Shown here piece by piece: positions 26,506 to 34,693 of a stretch of DNA of 64,000 nt. This DNA is from Parahaliea mediterranea. GTDB lineage: Bacteria > Pseudomonadota > Gammaproteobacteria > Pseudomonadales > Halieaceae. The stretch's first letter is position 1; each line of letters opens with the position of its first letter. The notes beneath the pieces were generated by a model, which had not been told where the DNA came from, ran no database searches, and worked only from the letters and a program-made list of their open reading frames with translations. The position numbers and the translations under genes were made by a program. The DNA lies in assembly GCF_003402235.1 (NCBI RefSeq), contig NZ_QEWO01000001.1, forward strand, positions 248,001 through 312,000, written 5' to 3'.

Positions 26506-28206
26506 ATGATACAAAGCGAAAACTACGACTTTGACGCCATTGTGGTCGGCTCTGGTATCAGTGGCGGCTGGGCAGCCAAGGAGTTGACCGAGAAGGGGCT
26601 GAAAGTCCTGGTGTTGGAACGCGGCAGGGATATCACACCCGGCCTGGATTACTACGGCGAACACGCCCCGGACTGGAAGCTTCCCTACCAGGGAAAAAAG
26701 CCCCGCGAATTGTACGAAAACGAGTACCCGATCCAGAGCCACGGTTATGCATTGAACGAAGGCAACCGGCAATTCTGGAACAATGACAAGGACAATCCCT
26801 ACGTCTTTGATGCCGAAAAGCCCTTCTATTGGATGCGAGCCGATGTGGTGGGCGGACGATCATTAATATGGGGGCGACAGACCTACCGTTGGTGTGAACA
26901 GGACTTCACAGCGAACGCTACTGATGGCCACGGTATCCCCTGGCCGATCGGTTACCGCGACCTGGCCCCCTGGTACAGCCATGTAGAAAAGTTTGCCGGC
27001 ATTAGCGGCGAAGCGCTTGGCCTGGATGAACTGCCCGACAGCGAATTTCTCAAGCCGATGGAAATGCATGCACTGGAGAAAACGATCCAGGGGCGTTTAC
27101 GCAAGAAGGCGCCCCATGTGCACATGACCATCGGCCGTGTGGCGATCCTGAGCGAAGATCACAACGGGCGCGCGGCCTGCCATTATTGCGGACCCTGTGA
27201 CCGGGGCTGCTCAACAGGCAGTTATTTCAGTTCCCACAGCGCGACCCTGCCCGCTGCGCGTGCCACCGGCAACCTGACCCTCAAGGCGAATGCAGTGGTC
27301 GAGCGCCTGGAATACGATGCGCAAGGTGGCAGGGTCAGCGCCGTTCATGTGATCGACAGCAAGACCGGTGAGCGCAGTGCCTTTAGAGCCCGCCTGTACT
27401 TTCTGTGCGCCTCGACAGTGGGCAGTACACAGATACTGATGAATTCGCGCAGTGAGGCCTTTCCGGATGGCCTGGGCAATCGAAGCGGGGCGCTCGGCCA
27501 CTACCTGATGGACCACGTGTATGGCGTCGGGGTTACGGGTATTTTCTACGACGACATGGACCGCTACTGGTTTGGCAACAGACCCAACGGCACCTATATC
27601 CCCCGGTTCAGAAACCTCGGCGGCCAGGATGATGATGCCGGTTTCCTTCGGGGTTATGGCTACCAGGGCGCGGCCATGCGTATGGACTGGAAAACCGGCT
27701 TCAATAAGAAGGGCTTTGGCGCTGAACTGAAGGAATCCCTGCGCAAGCCCGGCCCCTGGGTCTTCCACCTGGCGGGTTTTGGGGAGGTCTTACCGCAATA
27801 CAACAACCGCATGTATCTAGACGCGAAGAAGGTGGGCCGGTTTGGCATTCCACAGGTGGGCTTTGACTGCCAGTGGGGCGATAACGAGCGCATGATTCGC
27901 GATGACATGTTGGAGCAGGGTGAGGGGCTGATGAAAGCGGCTGGCGCTGTGTTCACAGTCAGGATGGAAGAAATGGGTGAGCCGGGGCTGGGAATCCATG
28001 AAATGGGCACTGCCCGCATGGGGGATGACCCGGCGCAATCCGTGGTCAACGCGCACAACCAGGTGCACGGTGCGCCCAACGTGTTTGTCACCGACGGCGC
28101 CTGCATGACCTCATCTTCCTGCGTTAATCCCTCGCTGACCTATATGGCATTGACTGCCAGGGCCTGTGATTACGCTGTCAAACAACTGGCGCAAGGTCGC
28201 CTGTAA
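26506..28206 (+). CDS. GMC-family FAD oxidoreductase, glycoside/sugar dehydrogenase large subunit, second copy
   Basis: A 566-residue GMC oxidoreductase with FAD motif IVVGSGISGGWAAKEL, the GGRSLIWGRQTYRW segment and the catalytic His/Asn region GIHEMGTARMG and SSCVNPSLTYMA. The chosen ATG lies 10 bp after the small-subunit gene. A cysteine-rich stretch CHYCGPCDRGCSTG (around 227-240) is conserved in this subgroup. This kind of enzyme, with a Gluconate_2-dh3 partner, includes the glucoside 3-dehydrogenases that make 3-ketoglycosides. The ThuA and isomerase genes directly downstream match that pathway. Confidence 0.9.
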   Translation: MIQSENYDFDAIVVGSGISGGWAAKELTEKGLKVLVLERGRDITPGLDYYGEHAPDWKLPYQGKKPRELYENEYPIQSHGYALNEGNRQFWNNDKDNPYVFDAEKPFYWMRADVVGGRSLIWGRQTYRWCEQDFTANATDGHGIPWPIGYRDLAPWYSHVEKFAGISGEALGLDELPDSEFLKPMEMHALEKTIQGRLRKKAPHVHMTIGRVAILSEDHNGRAACHYCGPCDRGCSTGSYFSSHSATLPAARATGNLTLKANAVVERLEYDAQGGRVSAVHVIDSKTGERSAFRARLYFLCASTVGSTQILMNSRSEAFPDGLGNRSGALGHYLMDHVYGVGVTGIFYDDMDRYWFGNRPNGTYIPRFRNLGGQDDDAGFLRGYGYQGAAMRMDWKTGFNKKGFGAELKESLRKPGPWVFHLAGFGEVLPQYNNRMYLDAKKVGRFGIPQVGFDCQWGDNERMIRDDMLEQGEGLMKAAGAVFTVRMEEMGEPGLGIHEMGTARMGDDPAQSVVNAHNQVHGAPNVFVTDGACMTSSSCVNPSLTYMALTARACDYAVKQLAQGRL

Positions 28207-28221
28207 ACAAGGTAAAGCACT

Positions 28222-29100
28222 ATGCCACGATGGTTAAAAATCAGCGCCCTGACTTTTGCCGGTATTCTTACTCTGCTAGGCGCCGGCGCCTATGCTTACT
28301 ACAAGTATATCGGCATTATTCCGTCCCACGATTATGAAACCGAACCACCGGCATTGCCGCAGTTCAGCAAACCAGCGGTGCTGATCTTCAACAAGACCAA
28401 TGGCTTTCGCCATATTGATGCACTGCCCGTCGCAGACGCGCTGTTCACCGAACTGGCGCAAGCTCACGGCTGGGATGTGTTTGTTACTGACAATGCTGCA
28501 GTGCACAACCCCGGCGTGTTGGACAACTTCGATCTGGTGATCTGGAACAATGTCTCGGGCGATGTTCTGACCAATGAGCAACGCAGCTCGCTGAAGCAGT
28601 GGCTGACAAATGGTGGCGGATGGCTTGGTGTACACGGGTCAGGGGGCGACACCAGCTACCAGTGGCCCTGGTACGTACAAACGCTGATCGGCGCACAGTT
28701 TATCGGCCATACCATGATGCCCCAGTTCCAGGATGCTGAACTGTACCGGACAGACCTTGATTCGGTGGTGACCGAGCACCTGAGCACGCCCTGGCAGATA
28801 CCTGCCGAGGAGTGGTATGCCTTTGATGCCAGCCCGCGCGATAAAGGCTATGAAATCCTTGTAACGATAGACCCTGATAGCTATGAAACCCACGGGCCTG
28901 TTGATTCCGGGTGGATGGAAGGCTGGTCGGATCGCATGGGGAGCGACGGCGAGCATCCGCAGGTTTGGCGGCACCGGCTGGGGCAGGGCAGGGCGTTTTA
29001 CTCCGCAATCGGCCACCAACCGGCAACCTACGGGATACCCGCCTATCGCGAGCTACTTTCAAAAGCCATGCGCTGGGCCATGGGTGAGTCGAGTGAATAG
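28222..29100 (+). CDS. ThuA-like domain protein, membrane-anchored
   Basis: A 292-residue protein with an N-terminal transmembrane anchor (residues 8-30) and a ThuA-like domain of glutamine-amidotransferase fold (VLIFNKTNGFRHIDALP at 53-69, GGGWLGVHGSGG near 133-144). ThuA proteins accompany trehalose and other disaccharide pathways that go through 3-keto sugars, though their exact reaction is unsettled. The anchor places the domain in the periplasm, where the Tat-exported dehydrogenase also acts. It lies 15 bp after the GMC gene and 33 bp before the isomerase. Confidence 0.85.
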   Translation: MPRWLKISALTFAGILTLLGAGAYAYYKYIGIIPSHDYETEPPALPQFSKPAVLIFNKTNGFRHIDALPVADALFTELAQAHGWDVFVTDNAAVHNPGVLDNFDLVIWNNVSGDVLTNEQRSSLKQWLTNGGGWLGVHGSGGDTSYQWPWYVQTLIGAQFIGHTMMPQFQDAELYRTDLDSVVTEHLSTPWQIPAEEWYAFDASPRDKGYEILVTIDPDSYETHGPVDSGWMEGWSDRMGSDGEHPQVWRHRLGQGRAFYSAIGHQPATYGIPAYRELLSKAMRWAMGESSE

Positions 29101-29133
29101 CACTGACTTTAATGCAGGTCGGAGGATGGTGGG

Positions 29134-29991
29134 GTGAGCATTGGTGTCGGCGTCAATGCCTGGGTATGGCAGTCACCCTTTACGCGCGAATCAACGCCCT
29201 TGATCGAACATGCGGCGAGAATGGGCTTCGACGCATTCACTGTGCCGGTGGAGTCCCCGGTTCTTATCGATGTCGATGAGATCAAAGCCGTACATGCTGA
29301 CTACCCCCTGCGCCTGTATGTTTCCGGCGCTTTCAGCCCGGATCGTGATCTCACCCATGCGGATCCATCGATACGACAGAACGCACTGGACTATATACGC
29401 AGTACCCTGGCTATCTGTGAGCAGCTCGGTGTCAATCATTTGGTGGGGCCTGCCTACTCTGCGACGGGCAAACGGCGGAAGATACCGCAGCAACAACGGG
29501 ATCGGGAGTGGGAACTTGCGGTGAGGGGACTCACCGAGGCCGGCCAGATGGCCGCAGACCACGGCGTGACACTTGCCATTGAACCGCTGAATCGGTTTGA
29601 AACCGACCTTATCAATACCGCCGCACAGGTAAAGCAGCTGATCCGCGATATCGGCCTGCCATCGGTTCGCATCCACCTTGACACCTTTCATATGCATATC
29701 GAAGAGCAGAGTGTTTACGACGCCATCTGCCTGGCAGGCGAAGATCTGGTTTACCTCGACGCCAGTGAAAGTCACCGGGGCACGCCGGGGCTGGGGCAGG
29801 TCCACTGGAGCGATGTGGCCAGCGCACTGCGCGACATCAACTATCAGGGCGACTGCGTCATCGAGTCCTTTACGCCCGATTGCACAACCATCGCAGAGGC
29901 CGCCGCAATCTGGCGACCACTGGCACCGTCACAGGATGCACTGGCAGAAGAGGGCGCTCGCTTCCTGCAGGCGCTGTTTGCCGAACTCTGA
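29134..29991 (+). CDS. Sugar phosphate isomerase/epimerase family protein (AP-endonuclease-2-type TIM barrel)
   Basis: A 285-residue xylose-isomerase-like TIM barrel. Likely metal ligands are in IEPLNRFETDL (about 149-159), HLDTFHMHIEE (about 183-193) and the SHRGTPGLGQVHW segment (about 212-224), the same layout as D-psicose/tagatose 3-epimerases. The GTG start has GGAGG upstream. No signal peptide is visible, so it is cytoplasmic. In oxidative glycoside pathways, proteins of this fold epimerise 3-keto sugars or, as in C-glycoside deglycosidases, cleave 3-ketoglycosides. It ends the operon. Confidence 0.87.
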   Translation: MSIGVGVNAWVWQSPFTRESTPLIEHAARMGFDAFTVPVESPVLIDVDEIKAVHADYPLRLYVSGAFSPDRDLTHADPSIRQNALDYIRSTLAICEQLGVNHLVGPAYSATGKRRKIPQQQRDREWELAVRGLTEAGQMAADHGVTLAIEPLNRFETDLINTAAQVKQLIRDIGLPSVRIHLDTFHMHIEEQSVYDAICLAGEDLVYLDASESHRGTPGLGQVHWSDVASALRDINYQGDCVIESFTPDCTTIAEAAAIWRPLAPSQDALAEEGARFLQALFAEL

Positions 29992-30024
29992 GCCCGCTCT
30001 GGTGGCCACAGGGTGCCGAGTTCA

Positions 30025-30897
30025 TCAACCGCCGGCGCTGCCCTGAACAAACGGGTTGCGCAGCGCCCCGAGCTTTTCAATACGCGAGTGCAGCACCTCC
30101 CCGGGGCGAATGAAGCGTGGGGGCTGGTGCGACAGGCCAACGCCGGCGGGCGTGCCGGTAAAAATCAGGTCACCCGGGTAGAGCTCGCAAATGGACGACA
30201 GGTAGGCAATCTGTGTGGGCAGGTCGAAAAGCATCATCGACGTTCGCGCACTTTGCATCACCTCGCCATCCAGATCGCAGGCAATGGCAAGATCCTGGGG
30301 GTTATCCAATTCGTCGGCAGTGGTGAGCCAGGGGCCAATGGGGGCAAACCCCCGGTGACTCTTGGCCATGCTGAACTGGGCCGGCGAACAGGCCATCTGG
30401 TGAGTCCGTTCCGAAAGATCCTGCCCGACACAATAGGCGCCAACATGAGACAGGGCCGTCTCTGGCGCGATATTGCGCCCGCCCTGGCCAATCACCGCAA
30501 CCAGCTCCACCTCCCAGTCAACTGTGCCTGGTGGCAACACGATTGTGCTGCCTGGTCCGGTGAGAGACGACGCAAACTTGGTAAAGATCATCGGCGAGGG
30601 CGGCAGCGCTAAATCCACTTCGTCGGCGTGCCCCCTGTAGTTGATGCCGACGGCAAAAATCTGCCGGGGCCTTAGCAGGGGCGCATCCAGTTGGCTGAGA
30701 TCAGCCTCCAGTTCCGCCTGCGTTCGCGGATCAGTCACGGCCGGGCGCTCGGACTCAAACCAGCTCATCACAGCCGCCAGCTGTGGTATCAGATCGTCCA
30801 GGTCCGACGGAAACCGCCCCTTGGATGCGCGCTCGACATCAATCAGTCCAGATTCGGCAATGATGGTTGCGCGATGCTTGATACGTCCGAGCTTCAT
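30025..30897 (-). CDS. Fumarylacetoacetate hydrolase family protein
   Basis: A 290-residue FAH-family enzyme with the typical GVNYRGHADE (about 100-109), the metal-binding DWEVELVAVIG (about 143-153), and the end LIFTGTPAGVGL. Family members hydrolyse C-C bonds of acylpyruvates, hydrate 2-oxopentenoates or decarboxylate oxaloacetate. I chose the ATG giving MKLGRIK; the longer frame adds 17 unlikely residues. It faces the isomerase tail to tail and probably acts late in ring-derived acid breakdown. Confidence 0.87.
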   Translation of the reverse strand: MKLGRIKHRATIIAESGLIDVERASKGRFPSDLDDLIPQLAAVMSWFESERPAVTDPRTQAELEADLSQLDAPLLRPRQIFAVGINYRGHADEVDLALPPSPMIFTKFASSLTGPGSTIVLPPGTVDWEVELVAVIGQGGRNIAPETALSHVGAYCVGQDLSERTHQMACSPAQFSMAKSHRGFAPIGPWLTTADELDNPQDLAIACDLDGEVMQSARTSMMLFDLPTQIAYLSSICELYPGDLIFTGTPAGVGLSHQPPRFIRPGEVLHSRIEKLGALRNPFVQGSAGG

Positions 30898-31009
30898 AGG
30901 GGTGGCCTCTGTGTGATCGGTGAAATGTGCGAAGTAACAGCCGCACACGGGCGACTACGCGAGACTATACGCCTGAATGGAATCAAGGGAGTGTCGTCGG
31001 GTTGACGGT

Positions 31010-31489
31010 TTACGGTTCGCCGGCCGTGGCATCGTCGGCTCGGGGCCCGATGGCAAATCGCCCATGGGCACTGAGGTTGCCATAAAGGTCGTTGGAAATG
31101 TGACGCTCGGCAAAGCGCCAAACGCCGGATACTCGCTCGAACACATCCTGGTAGTCGCCGGTAATGATCGGCTGCAAGGGCAGGGCGGGCGTCTGCTGGA
31201 ACACAACCACCGTACTGCTGGCTTCGACTCTGTCCGGCGAGACAGGGTCAATCATCAGATTAACAACCACATGCCGCGTTCGCGGCACGCCGTTGTAGAG
31301 CTGAAGAAACTCGCTGAAGCGGCGGGTGATTTCGGCAGGGTCATTGCGAACAGGCGCGTCCTCACCTTCAAAATATACCGCCGCGTTAACGAACAACTTG
31401 CCAACACCGGTTAAGTCGCCCGCATCCAGCCGCTTGGGATATGAATGAATAAGGTTCTGGATGGCGATGTAATCAGTGGCTTCAAGCAT
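31010..31489 (-). CDS. NTF2-like / SnoaL-like protein
   Basis: A 159-residue cone-fold protein with the usual opening DYIAIQNLIHSYPKRLDAGD and the later TRHVVVNLMID strand. This fold serves ketosteroid isomerases, polyketide cyclases, small dehydratases and dioxygenase small subunits. No specific reaction can be read from the sequence. It lies upstream of the FAH gene on the same strand with a 112-bp gap, so they may share a transcript. A role in the same catabolic island is inference. Confidence 0.8.
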   Translation of the reverse strand: MLEATDYIAIQNLIHSYPKRLDAGDLTGVGKLFVNAAVYFEGEDAPVRNDPAEITRRFSEFLQLYNGVPRTRHVVVNLMIDPVSPDRVEASSTVVVFQQTPALPLQPIITGDYQDVFERVSGVWRFAERHISNDLYGNLSAHGRFAIGPRADDATAGEP

Positions 31490-31608
31490 GGCAGAGCACT
31501 ATCGACGATTTGCTGAATATACGTGGCAGTGTAGCGAGTGCAGAGGGAGTAGAGGTCATATAAACGGGTGAAGCGAGCTAGGCTGCCATCCACTTCATAC
31601 TTTGCTAT

Positions 31609-31632
31609 GTCCAATACTGTCTAGTGTTGGAC
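31609..31632. repeat. Imperfect inverted repeat upstream of recombinase gene, candidate recombination core site
   Basis: GTCCAATACT and AGTGTTGGAC are 10-bp arms with one mismatch, separated by four bases (or 9-bp arms around a 6-bp spacer). Short inverted arms around a 6-8 bp spacer are what tyrosine recombinases bind. The site is 62 bp before the recombinase start. No second copy was found in the window. It could equally be an operator. Confidence 0.4.
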
Positions 31633-31693
31633 TATAGAGGTAAAGGCCCGTAAGATAGCCCTCAATACAAAACTCCACCCAATTGGCGCATCC

Positions 31694-32938
31694 ATGGCTA
31701 TCCCAAAACCTGTACCACTGTATCCAACTCACGACAGCCTGAAGCACCTGGACTTCAGGGACTATCCTGACCTGCGCACGTTTCTGGCCGCTGGCGATAG
31801 TTGGTGGATGAACCACTGGCTATGGGGTCAGGAGTTCCTGCTGTATATTGGCCGTAACAAATCCGAGCACACATTTACGCGCTTTCGCAATGAAACAGAG
31901 CGCTTTCTGCTGTGGGTGTTCCTGGTTAAGGGTAAGCCAATGGATCAACTGCGCAAGTCAGACATTCTGGACTATGCGGATTTTTGCTGGGAACCGCCGC
32001 TCAATTGGATTTGCCTGACCAACCACGACAAATTCCAGCTGATCAACGGCTGTTATACACCCAACAGCGCCTGGGCACCGTTCAGGCTGCGCCTGCCGAA
32101 GAACGCCAAGGCCAGCAATGTTGAGCCGGACAAGAAGAAATACCGGCCGTCGCAGCAAACGCTCACCGCAACCTTCACCGGCATTATTGCCTTCTACAAA
32201 TACCTGATGAATGAGGAGTATCTCTACGGGAACCCGGCGCAGATTGCCAAGGCCGACTGCCGGCATTTCATCAAGGATGCGCAGGTCAAGGAGCCGCGGC
32301 GCCTGACGGAGCATCAGTGGCAGTATGTATTCCGGGTTGCCCTGAGAATGGCCGATGAAGACCCGGTTTTCGAGCGCAGCCTGTTCGTGATTTGCGCGCT
32401 GAAGGTGCTGTTTTTACGGATTTCGGAGTTGTCCGAGCGCAAAACCTGGTCGCCGGCGATGGGCCATTTCTGGCAGGATTCAGACAGTAACTGGTGGCTT
32501 AAAATCTACGGAAAAGGCCGAAAACTGCGCGATATTACGGTGCCGGAGAGCTTTTTGCCCTACCTCAAGCGCTACCGGGCCTATCGCGGCCTCAGCCCCC
32601 TGCCATCCAGCGGCGAAAACTACCCTATTGTGGAGAAAATCCGCGGCCGCGGCGGTATGACGTCGCGCCAGCTTGCCCGCATCGTGCAGGAGGTCTTCGA
32701 CCTCGCCTACCAGGACATGCGCCGGGAACAGGGCGAAGACAGCGCCAGCAAGCTCAGGGAGGCCTCCACCCACTGGCTGCGCCATACCGGCGCCAGCATG
32801 GAGGTGGAACGCGGCCGCGCGCTGAAGGATCTCTCGGAAGACCTGGGCCACGCCAGCATGGCCACCACCGACACGGTTTATGTACAAACCGAAAATCGTT
32901 TGCGCGCGCAAAGTGGCAAGGGCCGAAAAGTCAATTGA
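31694..32938 (+). CDS. Tyrosine-type site-specific recombinase/integrase
   Basis: A 414-residue tyrosine recombinase with all catalytic residues visible: Arg242 (LFLRISEL), a Lys near 274, His360 and Arg363 (THWLRHTG), His386 (EDLGHASM) and Tyr396 (TDTVYVQ). The N-terminal half (residues 50-190) would be the core-binding domain and is longer than in XerC/XerD (about 300 residues in total). No phage, integron attC or transposon genes accompany it. It stands alone between the catabolic island and an unrelated secreted protein. Confidence 0.9.
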   Translation: MAIPKPVPLYPTHDSLKHLDFRDYPDLRTFLAAGDSWWMNHWLWGQEFLLYIGRNKSEHTFTRFRNETERFLLWVFLVKGKPMDQLRKSDILDYADFCWEPPLNWICLTNHDKFQLINGCYTPNSAWAPFRLRLPKNAKASNVEPDKKKYRPSQQTLTATFTGIIAFYKYLMNEEYLYGNPAQIAKADCRHFIKDAQVKEPRRLTEHQWQYVFRVALRMADEDPVFERSLFVICALKVLFLRISELSERKTWSPAMGHFWQDSDSNWWLKIYGKGRKLRDITVPESFLPYLKRYRAYRGLSPLPSSGENYPIVEKIRGRGGMTSRQLARIVQEVFDLAYQDMRREQGEDSASKLREASTHWLRHTGASMEVERGRALKDLSEDLGHASMATTDTVYVQTENRLRAQSGKGRKVN

Positions 32939-32972
32939 TACTTGGGTGACACTCTGCGTTGGAGAATTGCAT

Positions 32973-32978
32973 TATAAT
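32973..32978 (+). promoter_or_regulatory. Candidate -10 box for the thrombospondin-repeat gene
   Basis: A perfect TATAAT lies 28 bp upstream of the ATG at 33007, in the 68-bp gap after the recombinase gene. No good -35 hexamer sits at the right distance. GAGG at 32994-32997 is the ribosome-binding site. Confidence 0.4.
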
Positions 32979-33006
32979 ACCCACTAATTATCTGAGGGTT
33001 TACACC

Positions 33007-34527
33007 ATGTCGACTGCCATCCAAAACGCCCTACTGCTCGCCTCCGCCTGGTGGCGATGTGTTCTGATATCCGTATTGCTGGGTATCAGCGTTGGCGCTA
33101 CCGCCCAGGACAGCGATGTAGACGGTATCGCGGATGCCCTCGACATCGATGATGATAATGATGGCCTGACGGATATCGAGGAAGGTTGCTACGACACGGA
33201 CTTCCCCGGTGATCGGGCGCCGGTGTACACGGGCACCCCCAATGTAGTGGCTATTTCCCACCCCTTTAACAGCCCCGCATTTCCCCCGTCCAACGCCAAT
33301 GTGCTGAATATTATTGTTCCGGCCAGCGTCTCTAACCTGACCGCGGGCAGCGGCTTTAACGCCTCACATAATGGCTCAAACAGCCTGGATATCACCAACC
33401 TCAATGCCACCGACCTGAACGATGCCAGGGCCCTCAATGAGTACCTGGCCTATTCGTTTACCACACAGTCTGCCGTATTTGTCGCCTATCTGGACTGGTT
33501 TGGCTACCGCACGGGCCTTACCAGCAACCCTACCTTCAACGCCACCTTTGAAATTTCCACCGACGGTTTTTCCACGCCCGCCAACACGACGGTGTTGGGC
33601 ACCTTGGCCTCTGGCGCGGGGCAAACTGGCACCAACGGACGGCGCGCGCTGGATATTGTGGATTACGCCCTGATGCCTGCCACCACCTACTCGGTACGCA
33701 TTTACATTCATGGCCTGAGCAGCGGGACGGCCCTGAATTTTGATGACCCGATCATCGCGTTTGATTATTGCCGGCGCGACACCGACGGCGATGGCATTGT
33801 GGATGCGCTGGACCTGGATGCGGACAACGACGGCTGCCTGGATGCCATTGAAGGCAGCGGTAGCTTCCTTGAGGTGGACCTGACCGCCATTCCCGGCGGC
33901 GCCGCCCTTGGCATCGGTACAGGCTCCAGCGCCGGCAGTGCACTCAATCTGGGCACGGCGGTGGATGCCAACGGCCTGCCCACGGTGGCTGGTGGCGGCC
34001 AGTCGGCGGGCTTCGCCACCGTGCCCGCAGCGCTGGTAATCGATACCGGGCCAGCAAACCAGGCGCTGACAGCCGGTGACACCGCGACGTTTTCAGTAGT
34101 AGCCAATGTGGTACAAGCCAGCGCCTACGGCAGCGACAATGCTCCCGATTTTGCCGGCGGCACCGTGATTGCCAGCCCGGCCAGCTACCAGTGGCAGTTC
34201 AGCCAGGACGGTGGCGCAACCTGGGTGGCGGCGTCTGGCGCTGACGTCGTGGGGGAAAACAGCGATACCTTGAGCATCGCAAACATCACCTCAGCGATGG
34301 ATGGTCAACAGGTGCGCGTTCTGATGACGTGCAATGAAAATGAATGCCCGTTGTTGTCCGAGGTAGCGACCCTCTCCGTTGACGATGAGACATCGCCGCC
34401 GCAGGAGCCGGAGCCACCAGCGCCCAGGCCTGTGCCGGTGAACAGTGCTCCGGCCCTGTTGCTAACCGCCCTGCTGCTCCTGCTGGCCGGCCTGCGCCGT
34501 CCCCGGGTGTTGGGAAATAGCAGGTAA
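33007..34527 (+). CDS. Secreted protein with thrombospondin type-3 calcium repeats and C-terminal sorting-like tail
   Basis: A 506-residue protein. The signal peptide ends near GATAQ (residue 34). Asp-rich calcium-binding repeats flank a central domain: DSDVDGIADALDIDDDNDG right after the signal, and DTDGDGIVDALDLDADNDG near residue 258. The central part (about 55-255) looks like a beta-sandwich lectin or adhesin domain, but I do not recognise a family. The C-terminus is a proline-rich linker, VPVNSAP, a hydrophobic helix and an Arg-rich end (GLRRPR). This is the three-part shape of PEP-CTERM or IPTL-CTERM sorting signals, though the key motif is not a clear match. Confidence 0.75.
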   Translation: MSTAIQNALLLASAWWRCVLISVLLGISVGATAQDSDVDGIADALDIDDDNDGLTDIEEGCYDTDFPGDRAPVYTGTPNVVAISHPFNSPAFPPSNANVLNIIVPASVSNLTAGSGFNASHNGSNSLDITNLNATDLNDARALNEYLAYSFTTQSAVFVAYLDWFGYRTGLTSNPTFNATFEISTDGFSTPANTTVLGTLASGAGQTGTNGRRALDIVDYALMPATTYSVRIYIHGLSSGTALNFDDPIIAFDYCRRDTDGDGIVDALDLDADNDGCLDAIEGSGSFLEVDLTAIPGGAALGIGTGSSAGSALNLGTAVDANGLPTVAGGGQSAGFATVPAALVIDTGPANQALTAGDTATFSVVANVVQASAYGSDNAPDFAGGTVIASPASYQWQFSQDGGATWVAASGADVVGENSDTLSIANITSAMDGQQVRVLMTCNENECPLLSEVATLSVDDETSPPQEPEPPAPRPVPVNSAPALLLTALLLLLAGLRRPRVLGNSR

Positions 34528-34693
34528 ACCAGCCCAGCACGCAATAACCGCCTCAAGCCAGTGGCGATTCGGCCGATAGCATCTGTCGCGGGTCGACACT
34601 GGCGCCAAGCACCGGGAGGGCCGAGCGCCCTGCCCTGACGGCATCCAACGCTGATGGCGAACCGCTCCGCTGTATCCAGGAGTTTGAGCCAGT

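Noticed and set aside
31490-34527. Prophage or integron
   Set aside because: Only one recombinase is present; there are no phage structural genes, attC-like arrays, direct repeats or gene cassettes.
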